NCBI GenBank assembly: GCA_037447655.1
Contig: JBBHKE010001167.1
Location: 62,001 to 126,000 of the forward strand
Length of the DNA stretch: 64,000 bases
DNA from: Zygnema cylindricum
Lineage: Eukaryota > Streptophyta > Zygnematophyceae > Zygnematales > Zygnemataceae
Reading direction: 5' to 3'
Each line of letters opens with the position of its first letter. The first letter of the stretch is position 1. The position numbers and the translations under genes are program-made. Below the pieces are notes generated by a model, which worked only from the letters and a program-made list of their open reading frames with translations, was not told the DNA's origin and did not search any database. Shown here piece by piece: positions 38,895 through 51,159 of this stretch.

Positions 38895-39773
38895 CTATTC
38901 TTCAGGAGATAATTCCTCGTCTAAGACTATGACTCCTCCTTCCTCACTCCCCTTACTTCCCTTCTTCAACTCCATTGGAGTTGTACAACTATTAGCTTTA
39001 TCCATTTGAAATTTTTCAAGCATGTTCCCTATTGCTTCTTTTTGAGTCAATCTTATAATTTTTCTTTTTCGGTCTCTCTCTACTTGAATTCCCAAAATAT
39101 ATTTTGCTTCCCCCATATCCTTCATTTCAAATCTCCCCTTAAGATCGGTTTTCAGTTTATTAATTTTTTCCATTGATTTACTTAAAACAAGCAAATCATC
39201 AACATAAATTGCAATAAATATAAAACCTTCCTCATCTTTGAAAACATAGATTGAGTGATCTGAGCTGATCCGGGTATATCCCAGACCGGTAAGAAACTCA
39301 TCAAGCTTCTTATTCCACTGTCGAGGCGCCTGTTTCAAACCATAAAGAGACTTAATCAACCGGCATACCTTACTCTCCTCTCTTTCTTCCACAAACCCTT
39401 CGGGTTGTCGCATGAAGATCTCCTCTTCCAATTCTCCATGCAAAAAGGCTGTTTTGATGTCCATCTGGTGCACTTCCATGTCTTCCGCTGCTGCCAGGCT
39501 GAGAAGTATGCGGACGGAGGGAAATCTGACCACCGGGGCAAAGGTTTCCTCGTAGTCAATTCCCTCCTTTTGTGTAAATCCCTTTGCCACTAGTCGGGCC
39601 TTGTAGCGCTCGATTGTGTTATCTGGGTTCAGTTTTAATTTGAAAACCCACTTACAACCGATTGGTTTTCGGTTAGGTGGACAATCCACCAGCTCCCAAG
39701 TATCGGCTGCCATAATTGAGGCCATCTCTTCATTGATGGCTGTCTTCCACCGATTTCTTTCTGGACAAGTCAT
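38895..39773 (-). pseudogene. Copia reverse transcriptase domain
   Basis: Open for 292 residues: WELVDCPPNRKPIGCKWVFK, ARLVAKGFTQKEGIDYEETF, MDIKTAFLHGELEEEIFM, SLYGLKQAPRQW and the catalytic YVDDLLV. The domain looks intact; the polyprotein around it is broken. Confidence 0.95.
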
Positions 39774-39990
39774 CGCCTCTCCATAAAATTGAGGTTCATC
39801 TTGATGAGATAGTTTTGTTACCTTGTTATTAACCTGTTTTTCTTGCAGTCTTTTACTACTTCTCCTTCCCCCTTCAAATCTGAGGCCGGAATAGATGGTT
39901 CTCGTGGATTCTTTCGAACAAACTCGGTTTCTCCCCTATCCCTTGATTCCGAATCAATTTCCACCACGTCTTCCGCTTCGGGTAGAGTTG

Positions 39991-41084
39991 TCACTGGAGT
40001 TTCCATAGCCGAGTCCTTTTCGGTCTGATTTGTTCCTGCAAGAGTGTCATCTTCTCTAAAACCTGGATAGTTAGGAAGCTCAAAATCATCGAAATTTTTG
40101 ACTCAAATCTGATTTTTACTGACTTCGTATATTTGAAGGGATCGACAGACTTTCCTTCATCCATAACTACTAGATGCTTTACTAAGATTATATCTTCCCT
40201 TTTTAGATCATAAACACTATATCCTTTAACATCTTCATCATATCCTAATAAGTATCCCGGTTTTCCTTTAGGATCTAGCTTCCAATTGGACCGATCAGTA
40301 TCTAGACTGAACACTTGACTGCCGAAAACCTTTAAATGAGATAAGTCTGGTTTCCGGCTTGTCCATCTCTCATAAGGTGTTTGATCTTTTATAGCTGAAG
40401 TAAGAACTCTATTTTTGAGGTAATTAGCACAGTTCATTGCTTCTGCCCAAAACATTTTTCCTATCTTTTTATCCGACAACATACTTCTAGCACTATCACT
40501 TAGTTTTCTATTTAACCTTTCAGCTACCCCATTCTGTTCCAGATTTTCTGGAACTGTCTTTTGGTGTTGAACCCCATCTTCCCTCAAAAAATCCTCAAAC
40601 TGGTTAGAAGTATACTCTCCACTATTGTCACTCCTTACTCTCTTGATTGGAGTTTCATGGAGTTTTTCGCTCCATGCTTTATATTGTCTAAAACAGTCCT
40701 CAACTTCTGACTTGTTTTTCAAAAAATACACCCATAATACCGAGACCAATCATCAGTTATAGTCATCATAAATCTCTTCCCCCACGGTGAGGGCACTCTA
40801 GCCGGTCCCCAAATATCTGTGTGTACTAGATCTAGAAGTTTTTCTCCCTTGTAGGTGGCTGTTTTAGGAAAGGGTAATCTGTGTGCTTTACCTTGAGCAC
40901 ACCCACTACAATCACTTATATCATCACTCTCACTGAACTGAATCCCTTCCACCACTCCCATCTTTTTCATCTCTCTTAACTTATCTAGATTCACATGCCC
41001 AAGCCTCTTATGCCACATCATAATATCATGAACACCAGCATAATAAAGTTTCTTCGTTTCATTACTTAAGATCAGCCTAAACAT
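39991..41084 (-). pseudogene. Copia integrase domain, frameshifted
   Basis: Zinc-binding MMWHKRLGHVNLDKL with SGCAQGKAHRLPF, core DLVHTDIWGPA, RSDNSGEYTSNQFEDFL and ENLEQNGVAERLNRKL. The frame changes near 40735 (SRYYGCIF becomes VLWVYFLKN) and again near 40095 at an A-run, after which NFDDFELPNYPGF continues in another frame. Confidence 0.92.
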
Positions 41085-41180
41085 CCCATGGCTACCTTTG
41101 TCAGCAATGAAATAGACATCCTCCTCAAAACTAGCAGTAAAGACTCCTTCCCTAGTGCTAGTGAAAAAACCCTTATCATC

Positions 41181-41690
41181 TCATACTGATGTAGAGATAA
41201 GGTTTTTGTTCAGCTCCGGAATAAACAATACATCGGAGAATGTTAATATGGATGTCTTTCCTTTTACTAACACTTTCAGGTCTACCGATCCTACAAGAGT
41301 AGTGGTGACTATCCTCCCATCCCCGTACTCTATCTCTATGGTGGGAATCTTTCTTATCTTAGTGAACAAGTGCCTATCCTTACACATGTGCATTGAGGCA
41401 CCTGAATCTATAATCCAACCTGCTTCACCTTTCAATCCACCGTAAGCACATTTCTGCCTTCGTGGAATTTCAACCTCAGTTTTCGCCTCCAACTCCTCAT
41501 CCAAAAGGAGCTCATCGTCCTCGTCCTCGGATTCCGCCTCAAGTACTTGTGTGACAAGGGCCTTTTGCTTTCCTCTCGGGGTACCACCGGTCTGCCCCTC
41601 CTTTAACCGAAGCTCGGTTAGCTTAGTGCACTTTGCCATATAATGCCCCGGTTTCTTACAAAAATGACATAAACCTTTGGGAGCCCTTGG
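41181..41690 (-). pseudogene. Copia zinc knuckle and aspartic protease
   Basis: CHFCKKPGHYMAKC is followed by an acidic linker and the protease active site WIIDSGASMHMC, then DVLFIPELNKNLISTSV. An in-frame TGA at 41181-41183 interrupts the link to integrase. Confidence 0.92.
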
Positions 41691-41799
41691 TTCGAACTCG
41701 TGAACCTATTTTTTCTGCTCCCTACCCCCATAGTTTCCGACTGATTTCCGAGAATTCTTGTTCCTCCAATTGGTCTCTGTTGCCAAGGCTTGGCCACTC

Positions 41800-42566
41800 T
41801 AACCTCCCCTTCGGATCTCAATCGTATTCTCTCGAACGAGAATCATCCCTACCACTGAGTTCCATATCCACCTTGAGTCCGGCAAGTCCTGCACACGGTT
41901 GACTATGTTCTCGAACTCATCAGGCAACATCATTAGTAAACAGTTAACCTTTTCTTTTTCACTAAAAACTTTTCCCGCACTCTCTAGCTCCATGAAGAGT
42001 GTAGCAAGCTCATTGCAAAAATCCAACATATTTCCCCCTTTGTATACATACTCCTTAACTTTCTGATCAGCCAACTGTTGTTGCTGAATCGTACCACTTC
42101 GGTACATCTCTATGAGAGCCATCCAAAGATCAGATGCCCTCTCTACCTGCAAATGAGGACATGCAAGTCCTTGAGTGAGATGGCGTAGGATGAACTGCTT
42201 TGCCGCCATATTGTTGAAGTCCCAGGTTTCAGTATCATTCTCCTCGTTCCTCGGAATAGGTGACATGAATGCTAAACCAGTTGCTATTGGTGTGGTCGCC
42301 TCCTTCTCCTTTCCTTTGTCCACCACCTCTCCTTCCTTTGTTTCCTCCGTTGAAGGTGAATCCTCTTTCCTGGTGAATCTGCTTCCTTTAAACCCTGGAG
42401 GAATTCCAAGACTTGATGGACGCCCCAATCGTCCACTCACTATCCCCCAAAACCTTTTTTCGCATAGAGCTCCTATCATCATACTTTCCCAGTATATGAA
42501 GCCAGTTCCATTAAAGATTGGTACCCTAGAGGGTGGGCCCATAACCTGAAACTCTGAGACCTCCAT
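41800..42566 (-). pseudogene. Copia gag
   Basis: Starts at 42566 inside the LTR (MEVSEFQ), then VMGPPSRVPIFNGTGFIYW, and LTQGLACPHLQVERASDLWM further on. The frame is lost near 41815 just before the knuckle. The family-2 gag starts with the same MGPPSRVP block. Confidence 0.9.
42532..42546 (-). promoter_or_regulatory. Copia primer-binding site matching the initiator tRNA-Met anticodon arm
   Basis: Plus strand GGTGGGCCCATAACC abuts the LTR. As I recall the plant initiator tRNA-Met, these 15 nt are its anticodon-arm segment, so priming would use an internal (half-tRNA) site as in Drosophila copia. Family 2 has GGTGGGCCCATTACC at 44146-44160. Confidence 0.75.
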
Positions 42567-43594
42567 AAGTCCTCAGAGTGGACAGCTTCGAAGAAGCCTC
42601 TAGGATAATCCTGACCCTTTTGTGTTTAAGAAAAAATAACTGCCACCCTGGCAGACAAAAACTCTGACCACCTTCACCCCTGTGAAGACAAGACTCCCCT
42701 GAGTCGATAGCAAAAAGAATCGCTGAATTTGCTCCCCTGAGTAGTAAGTTATGGAGGGTCAAAGTTGACCTTTTGTACAGAAGCTCTCTGGGAGAGAGGG
42801 TCCTATCTCCTAATTTTTCTAAGTCCTATCTCTCTCACAGACTCTATCTACTGATGTACGGAACCAATCAGAATTGAGTTCCGTACGCAAAAGTACAGCT
42901 GCCGGTGTACTTTAGGTACGGACATTGTACGACAAGGCCTAAATGTCGACACATGTCATATCCGGATTCGATGCCATAATCTCCGGGGATTCCACGATCC
43001 AATGTAATTTCGCCACGCGTCATCCGATGTGGCGATGGCGACAAACCGCCGAAAACTTCCTCCGCGATCTCGGCGCTAATTGCGGCCGTCCGATTAGAAT
43101 CTAATTTAATCGTAGCCGTAATAAATACATGTGCGGTATTTGTTTCATTTACGAAACAAATGCGCGGTATTGATTTATAGTCCGTACCGTAATCCGTACT
43201 TTATATATTACCGGATCTATGTATCCCGTAATCTAATATAGTTAAATGAATAATCGTACGTATCCATATTTAAATTACTATCAAACTATATACTACGTAT
43301 CATGACTCCTAGACTTAACGGCTAAGGCTACCGGCTATTTCCTGTCTGCCGGCCGGTAGATACAAGGATCAATTCTTGCCGCCGGCACATACCTTTTAAA
43401 TAAATAAACCCGAACTAATATAAATTTCCCGTAAACCTCAGGATAGCCTAGGTAGCCATGGCTCTAGCTTCCTCTCCAATTTCTCAGTGACTGCGACAAG
43501 TTTGAGAGTTGGAGAGAGAAGTTAGAGGTAGACTGCCTCGGCTTCTTTCTTTCTATTCAGACCTAGAAAATACTTAAAACCATTAATTTCTACA
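42547..43594 (-). repeat. Copia element 5' LTR
   Basis: 1048 bp, same boundaries as the 3' LTR. The minus-strand end next to the PBS encodes the first gag residues. Confidence 0.95.
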
Positions 43595-44160
43595 ATCATT
43601 GCAAAACTCTATCATGCTACCGCCTTTATAAACATAGGCCCCTATTTCCTATTTTACTAACTGGTGCTCTGAATATTCTCACTCTTATAAATCTGACATA
43701 GTGTTTCCCATATTTCCGAAGACTTAGTTAGACTTAAAAGAGTGATAGCTATGGACTTAGACACATATCTAAGTATGAGATGTTTTGCTATAGTGTTTTT
43801 ATACGCCCAAATTTTAATATCATTTTTTTCAATTTTACTTATAACTCTTCCAAGTGGAGCTATAGCGGAGAACTTAGCTCCCCTCACTATAGGTGTCCCT
43901 TTATCCTTCTCCCCTTTTTTCCCGCCCATGGCAATGATTCTCCCTTCAACTTCCGTTACATTTGAACTCCAATTGGTTTTCTGGGATGCCCAGATGATTT
44001 TCCATAATGAGTTCCACCAAAGCCGGGTGGCGGACACCTCACTTGCCCTGAAACAATTCCCCACAAATGCTTTTCGAAAAGCAATCTCTCCATCGTAAAC
44101 TCCCAATAAGTGAAGTCTGTTCCATCGAACATAGGCACCCTAGATGGTGGGCCCATTACC
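43595..44160 (-). pseudogene. Family-2 copy b gag, N-terminal part
   Basis: Starts MGPPSRVPMFDGTDFTYW at 44156 and continues in a second frame (44106-43657) with FRKAFVGNCFRASE...ILRYVSKSIAITLLSLTKSSEIWE, so there is at least one frameshift. It continues at 37144 beyond the inserted copia. Confidence 0.82.
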
Positions 44161-45256
44161 TAAAATTCTATATGCTCCATTGCCACACAGAAATCGCAGA
44201 TCCAAAGAAGCTAACCTAGATAGTGCCAACACCAAGTTTATATAAGCCCAAATGATTGACCCCTTTACAATCAGAGCCCTATTAGAGCTTCACCCCTATG
44301 AAATAAGACTTTCTTTGTGCTTAGTTCCACCATAGAATGTAAAGTTAGAATATGTGATTTGGATACATTCATTCTCTTTGACTTTCCCTTAGAAATGCAG
44401 CCACCCAGGCAGGCAAAAACTTTGACCGACTACACCCCTTTATAGCCTGGACTCCTTTGAGTTCGCAGCAAAAAGAATCACTGAATTTGCTCCCCTGAGC
44501 ATTAAGTTATGGCTGGTCAAAGATGACCTTTATAGTTACAAGCTCTCTTAGAGAGAGGTACCTAAATATCACAAAGTCTTGGTCTGCCTACTCACGACTA
44601 CCTACTACTAAACCCTAGTCCAATAAGAACACTTTATAGTACAAGAAGGTACGATGGGCGATGTACTTATTGTACGGCCATTGTACGACATGGTCTACAA
44701 GGTGACATTTGCCAAATCGGGAGCTATGGTTCCTCCTCCCATCTTCTCCGATATTAAATAATGTGGCGCCACGTGGCATCGCGTGAGGCTATCCCCAAAG
44801 GCTGCCGAAAGCTTATTGTGGTGGCGGCTGTAATGGTGGCCGTCTGATCAGTTGTATTTATACGGCTTTGATTCGCATCCATGCATGAATTGATTAATGC
44901 GCGTTTTCGTTAGTCTGCTGCGAATTAGTCCTTTAAATCAATAAATATATATGCGTGAAATATATAATGTGTATCGTTTCGTTAGTGCCTTAATGGATAA
45001 GGTGTAGGTCCATATAGTATTCTGCAGACCCCGATTCAATTCCGGCCATAAACACTATTTTGCTAAATCTAGTAAAATACCTTATAATTCATTCTGCCTC
45101 CTTCTAAATGACGCAGCAGCCATGGCCTGCCTTTGGTCCTCTCTTTCTCTCTCTTTACATTCTAACTAAAATATAGAAGTGAACTATTAATTACCTTTTT
45201 TCCAACACTCTATTCATTTTTCAGATACAGACCTATAAAATATATAAATTTCAACA
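44161..45256 (-). mobile_element. 5' LTR of family-2 copy b (1096 bp)
   Basis: Starts TAAAATTCTATATGCTCC (the usual TG is mutated to TA) and ends TTTCAACA. It keeps the empty site of the hAT insertion found in the sister LTR. Confidence 0.9.
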
Positions 45257-45376
45257 GGTACTAATCACAATCTAACACCTCATTCACTAGCACGACCTGA
45301 TGGAAGGGTGTTACAAATAATACTGCCAGTAAACGTGTTCGTGCGATTACTGGGAACGCCTAATGGAAGGTTACCC
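45257..45376. mobile_element. PIF/Harbinger-like MITE, right-end fragment
   Basis: Matches 52552-52670, ending CGCCTAATGGAAGGTTACCC followed by TAA. The left part is cut off at the LTR. Confidence 0.75.
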
Positions 45377-45379
45377 TAA

Positions 45380-45959
45380 GGTCGCATAGTGAAAATCGTC
45401 GAACATTTTTATCACCGACTAGCTTCAACTTGAAATCTTCATTTGCGTACCATGTACGTGTAGACCATCTCATTGTACGACATAATTTTTGTACTCTTTT
45501 TAGACGCCTTATCACATACCTGCTCAATTTTTTTAGGGTTTTTGACTTTTCTACTTTTTCGCGTGACGAATGAGCGCCGCCACATATAGTGTGACCAATG
45601 GGCGCTAACAAAAATAGCGTGACGAAGTTCGTTACGAGATTACTTTTGTGATTTCAGTTAGGATTTTTGAATGGATGTATCATGTGCGAAACTTGTAGAT
45701 TTCCGTTGATTGCCGTCTTGACACGTATGTTCATTATCCAACGTGTCGATGTACATCACCATTTACAAAAACTTTCGAAGCGAATGCTTCGCGAAAAACA
45801 AATCCAACGGTCATTGTTACCTCCCAAACCTTTGGTGATAATTGGCAGGATTCGTTATAATGTTGTTCGCGAAAAAAAATAAAACAAGTGGTACAAAATG
45901 GTACGGATAGGAGCAGATTTTTGTAAACTACCCCACTTTTGTCTAATGGAACGCCACCC
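45380..45959. mobile_element. PIF/Harbinger-like MITE copy
   Basis: Collinear with 52674-53249, sharing AGCTTCAA, TTTTTAGGGTT and TAATGTTGTTCGC-like segments. It ends GTCTAATGGAACGCCACCC followed by TAA. Its left terminus is not visible. Confidence 0.7.
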
Positions 45960-45962
45960 TAA

Positions 45963-47663
45963 TAACAATTCACGGTGTACTCTGACAGTTTTTGTCGAGT
46001 GGCGTACTTGTGGGGTTCGGATTTGGTACGAAACATACAAATTACGGAAATCAGACTAAGGGTATGGCCCCATGTACTTGTAACTAAGCGAACTTTCTTT
46101 GCATTTTAGGCAGATCCATTGGACCCAGTTTTCAAATGTCCTTATGTCTAATTGGAAAAAATTGTAACTTACGCTTGTGACGATTGTATACGTCGACAAT
46201 ACCTGTGACGGTTTTCAGCGTCTAAATTTTGGAGTCGCACGTTATTTTTTTGAATTGCTTGTGACGTCGTTTGTCTTAGCATGACATTGTAGACAGTTTC
46301 AGGGTTAAAGAAGTTGCGCTTTGCCATTGCGTCTCCTGTCCAGTCGATGTGAAATGGCATCGGAATTTGAAGACCCTTGCAAAAAAAAATACGAGCTGGA
46401 CAAAAACGAACAAAACTAAACAAATTGTGTACTTTAATTTGTCTTATTCGAATGCAAACGGACAAAACATAGCGAATTTTGTACTTTTCTTTGTCCTTGG
46501 AAATCGTATGAAAATTTTCGAAAATTACGGCACGTGCGAATATATGTTACTATTTGTTTATCAAAAATACAGAGTTTTAAAACACATCGCGCATGTGTAT
46601 TAAACGTAAGGTTGAAGATGACGTTTTTTGTCGTGGAAGTGGGTAGGAAAACACAAGACGACAAATTATCGTGCATCTTAAGCTCGAGGATGACACAAAT
46701 TGTACTATACAAATTTGCCATTCCTTCGTACGGTTGCAACTTAGGCAGTACGGCGATAGGTTTTACAGGAAATCGACAGAAAAAAACCCTTACTTATGCA
46801 CATGGGGACATACCCTAAAAAACTTACAAGAGTTTTGTGGGTGGTCTTATGCTATTTTATGGTTTACATTCTATGATAACATGTATATTTTCCATTAGAA
46901 AATGATGTAATTGTACATACTATTGAATGTGATGTCATAAAAGGCTGAAAACATTAATATGCCGAAATATCAAGAAAAGCCAAAACAAGGAAAAACACTG
47001 AGATAAAAAGACACGGAAGAAAGTAACGACAAACAAGGAAACAAGTGAGAGGTTTATCGTTCAAGTGTCTTGACTTTTTATAATAGTTTACAACGACACA
47101 AGAGAGTCTTATAGGAAGACGAGGTAAGGGGTAGCCGCAAAAGGGCTCTAAAAGGTACATCTAGCCTAGAACGTAACTTAGGAAGGTACATCTGGTTATG
47201 GTAAAAGGAATCTAAGACCAAAGAGATTCATACGTAAGAATCATCAATTCTAATCAAGGTATGTACATTCCACTAATTAAAGTACAGAATGCTAAACCGA
47301 AGTACCTTTGACGTAAAATAGTGATGCCTAAACAATAGTTAAGATCGCCTAAATCAGTCATAGGCCAATAGGATGAGAGAATCACTTACTCCCCCAATCC
47401 ACAAATCCTTTCGAACCTCCACAGTATATAACGTAAATATATACGCACGAAACGTCGCGTGCGCATCAAATTTCACATACGCACGAAACTAAATCTTCAA
47501 AAACAACAGATATTTCCTCCGCGTGTACAGATATTACGTGTGATCATAGAGATATTGCGTTCAAACTTTGCATTATAAGATTCTTTCAAGATTTTATGCA
47601 TCTAATATTAACCTACGTGTTACCAACTAGAATGAGCCATGCAAATAAAAAGTGGTTTATTGT
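45963..47663. other. Unidentified intergenic stretch
   Basis: No gene, tRNA or paired termini were seen. Short open frames only. Confidence 0.4.
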
Positions 47664-47812
47664 CTCGACCTAATGGAAGGCACGCCCTTCAGTGACATTT
47701 TCCATACAATTATTAAGACGCCTAATGGAAGTCCACCCTCGATCAACCCGGTCTGTAGAGTTGGTTGTACGATTACATAAACATATGATGGAAATTCACC
47801 CTTAATATGCCG
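47664..47812. repeat. Cluster of three PIF/Harbinger-like MITE ends
   Basis: CTAATGGAAGGCACGCCC, CGCCTAATGGAAGTCCACCC and ATGATGGAAATTCACCC occur within 150 bp. These are degenerate copies of the family terminus, so several eroded elements overlap here. Confidence 0.6.
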
Positions 47813-48149
47813 AAGTAACCGTGTTTTCTGTCATTTTCCTCAATAATTTGGCGTCGTATTGATAAAACTATAGCCGTACGAAAAAAGTGAAAAATCTAAA
47901 AGTACAATTTGCGTCACCTTCAAAGTTAAATGTACAACATGTTGTCGTCTTTTGTTTTTGACTCACGACCACGTCTTGCCACGTCATTTTTAAACTTTAG
48001 CTTAAAATATATCGGAGATGTGTTTAAAAGTAAAGTATCACCGCTCCACAAATAGGAAAACAAACTCCTTAACGACATAAGGCTGGAAGGCTGTACATCT
48101 ACAATGTCACGCAAAGACATGCGACATCGCAAGCAATTTTGAAAAATGT

Positions 48150-49311
48150 TGTTGAAATGTATGTATATTCTAGGTGTGAATAAAAGAAAAAGTAATAAAA
48201 GGAAGTTAGCAAAGGCAGCTTGCCTCTCGCTCCACTCTCCAAACCCCCACACTGGTCGCAGTCACTGAAGGTTGGAGAGGGAGCTAGAGCCATGGCTGCC
48301 CATGCTGCCCAGAGAGAGAGACAGGCTGTAGTTTTTGGTAGGTTTACCAAAAGGGTCTGACGGATCCTGGATTTGAACTTGGCACCTGCCGTCCGTCAGA
48401 TATCCGATAGCCGGTAACTTTATCCTGTAGTCTAAGATGAGTGCTAAGGTATATAGGGTACGATAATTATATAAACCTTAATAACCCAATGTGTTTCATT
48501 TAACTGGTTACGACACGGACTGTATATGGAAATGGATTAGACCGCACGAATTCCGGACCGCACGGAATTAAAGAAACGACATTTTATTTAGACGACCAAT
48601 ATTAAAAGTTGGTTTTCATCGAACAAGAGTGGAGCGAGTCGGGATTCCGGAATGGCCACCTTGGCGTTTTTGGGCGCCGCCACTCCGGATGACATGTGGC
48701 AATATCTTGGAGGATTGCAGGATCTCCGGAACGCGAGATGACAAGTCTGGATGTGACAAATATCACATTATGACGATGCGGTACAAGTGTCGTATAAAAA
48801 GTACTCAGACACCAGTACTTTATTGTACGGTACAGTCATACGATTGGTTAGTACCTCAGTACTAGGGGGCTTAGAGAGGGGTTTTAGGACTTAGAATATT
48901 TATGGTAGGCATCCGCCTCTCCCAGAGGGCATCTTGTATAAAAGGCAAACTTTGGCCAACCATCACTATCAATTTACTTGACCATTTTCAGTGATTCTTT
49001 TTGCTGCGTACTCACGAGAGTCCAGGCTATACAAGGGTGTATTCGGTCAGAGTTTTTGCTTGCCAAGGTATCTGTATTTTTAAGGGGAATTCAAAGTGGG
49101 TGAATGTGTCCAAAACTCATATTATAACTTTGCATTCTGTGGTAGAATTTAGCACACATAAAATATTATTTCACGAGGTGAAGTTGTATTTGGGTTCTGA
49201 TTGTAAACGGGTCAATCATTTGGGTTTTTATCAACTTGGAGTCGGCACTTACTATATAAGCTTCCTTGGACCTGCGAATTTTATGGGGGGAATGGACCCC
49301 ATAGAATTACA
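48150..49311 (+). mobile_element. Solo LTR of a related Copia family (about 1162 bp)
   Basis: Starts TGTTGAAATGTATG and ends ACCCCATAGAATTACA. The flanks are AATGT (48145-48149) and AATGC (49312-49316), a 5-bp duplication with one mismatch. The second half resembles the inverted family-2 LTR (GTGATTCTTTTTGCTGCG, GGGTCAATCATTTGGG) and the first half resembles LTR family 1 (GAGCTAGAGCCATGGCTG). No internal region, so it probably arose by LTR-LTR recombination. Confidence 0.85.
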
Positions 49312-49316
49312 AATGC

Positions 49317-50111
49317 GGTGCGACAAAGATTGTAGACGCTGGCAGCCGTCATGTCACAGACTTAAGAACTGTAACGATTTCATTTTTGACTTTTGTGCAT
49401 TGGTACAATTAAGAGCATTGTTCCATTATGTAGTCTCAGTAAACGTAAAAATAACGTTTATTGAAGCCATTGTTCCATTGTGTCGGGTCAGTTGCCGACA
49501 TTTTTTTTGCGTGGCACACTTTGATTGGATCCACGTAGTATATGAATAAGATTCTACTAATCTTCAACGAATCTTTGTCAGCAAAGTGTGACCACATATT
49601 TTTACCAGCGAAGATAAAAAGTGACTTGTACGACGTATTGAATGGAATCTGTATGGACGAACGAAATTTATGATATGTAAAAGCGTACGAAAATGTCTGA
49701 ATGGTTAGTGGATGGCAACATAAGCGAAAATAAATTCCTTTGTCAAAGATTTTCTTGCGGCTTCCTGTGGCCTCGCATCCTCCCTGGCGGAAGGTAATGT
49801 CATATACGACGTGTACCCACCTGGTCGCGCGGTCGTCGTGGATATTTGTTCACTTTTCAACGTGGCACCTGCTATTCTTTATAGCGCTTAGAATTAACCT
49901 ACTCCGGGTCACTTATTGCGAACTGAAAGTGTCACACGATGGCGTATCCGATTCTTTATCCGACGGTCCAGTTTATGCCCATAAACTTGGAGAATCAAAT
50001 CACTCATTCAGTAAGCTTATTTTTTTGACATTTGTATTTTGGTAAGACACTGTACGAAACAGCACGACTGTTAGTAAACAACAACATTTTTCCCATAATG
50101 TAACCTCACCC
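49317..50111. other. Unidentified stretch
   Basis: No coding motif or paired termini were recognised. A frame that runs from the solo LTR to 49549 looks accidental. Confidence 0.4.
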
Positions 50112-50114
50112 TAA

Positions 50115-50860
50115 GGGTGAAGTTCCATTAGAAGAAAAGTGGGGTTCGTTACTGGACGTCGTACGTTTTCGTACAGTGCCGTACATAGACGTACAAGATT
50201 TTTTTTTTTTGTTGGACGAAACATTGATACTGGAAAGCTGTCGGGAAGCTCCAATGATGTAGGTGTAATTCTTGACCGTTTGATGTTTCACTTTTTGAGA
50301 TCCGCGAAGCAACCGAGCACATCATCCAGTGGGCCCCAACTCTCCTCGGCGAGGAGAGTTAGGGCCCACTAGATGATTTCCATTCATTACCATTGGTACA
50401 CGTGAAAAGGAAAAAAAAAATACGTTGTACAAGAGATCACAGGCGTGCACGTCGTACATGCCATGTGCCTCCTACCACGCTGAATGCAGATCAAGTGAAA
50501 ATATCCTCGCACGCTCTGTTTGACATCCACCGACATTCAAAGTTTGCCGCGACCTTCAAAGTTTGTCACGTCTTTTTGCCATTCTGTTTCGAAATTTTGA
50601 TTTCCGTTTTCAAAATCAAAATCTAGCTGAAAACTTTATGTAGGAATCATTAATTACCTCCGGTGGTACATAAATTTCGTATGGATATTTCGTTTGTAGA
50701 TTTTTTTCAAGATTTTTAGAATCTGTACTCTACCCTAGTGGCGCCAATCATAATTGAGGAAGGTTTGTTACTAGCCCGACACAATGGAGCGGACTTCCTG
50801 TAAACGCTGCCAGTAGACTTGTCCATACATTTATTGGGACCGCATAATGGAACTTCACCC
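50115..50860 (+). mobile_element. PIF/Harbinger-like MITE H1 (746 bp)
   Basis: TIR GGGTGAAGTTCCATTA at both ends, flanked by TAA on each side (50112-50114, 50861-50863). A TWA duplication and GG-starting TIR fit PIF/Harbinger. No transposase. H2 is the same element inverted. Confidence 0.85.
50321..50377. repeat. Perfect-centre palindrome inside H1
   Basis: Two 28-nt arms around a single G, with two mismatches. The core is CTCTCCTCG-G-CGAGGAGAG. A related hairpin lies at about 51620-51667 in H2. It could extrude as a cruciform. Confidence 0.9.
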
Positions 50861-50863
50861 TAA

Positions 50864-51156
50864 GTTACGATTATGTGCGGACACACCCTAATTTTTTGTT
50901 TCCCAGGTGTGGCAACCCGGTGAGGGAACTCGGCGTGAGATTTTCGCACGTTTTGAAATTTGAACATAGGCATATGAGGTACATAACCTCACCATCCTAC
51001 TGCTGATGACTAAGGGTGAAGTTCCATCATACGTTTCTGTAATTGTACGACAAACTTTACAGACCGGGTTGACTAAGTTTGATGTTTCATCACGTAGAGT
51101 TTGTAAGCCACGTGATCCGATATTGAATATCTTTCAAATTTTTAGCACCAACAAAC
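50864..51156. other. Spacer between H1 and H2 with another MITE end
   Basis: Contains GGGTGAAGTTCCATCATACG at about 51013 and a segment similar to the 47740-47800 cluster (AGACCGGGTTGA). Otherwise nothing recognised. Confidence 0.5.
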
Positions 51157-51159
51157 TTA

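Larger units (their letters stand above)
37150..43594 (-). mobile_element. Complete Ty1/copia retrotransposon (6445 bp), coding region decayed
   Basis: The two LTRs are 37150-38197 and 42547-43594, each 1048 bp, TG...CA on the plus strand, with roughly 3% divergence by eye. The target duplication ATCAT is exact (37145-37149 and 43595-43599). Domain order on the minus strand is gag, knuckle, protease, integrase, RT, RNase H, which defines Copia. Primer-binding site 42532-42546 and polypurine tract 38198-38212 abut the LTRs. The polyprotein has several frameshifts and stops, so this copy is not autonomous now. Confidence 0.96.

Noticed and set aside
49001-49549. 182-residue plus-strand frame
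   Set aside because: It starts inside the solo LTR and runs into unrelated sequence; no domain recognised.
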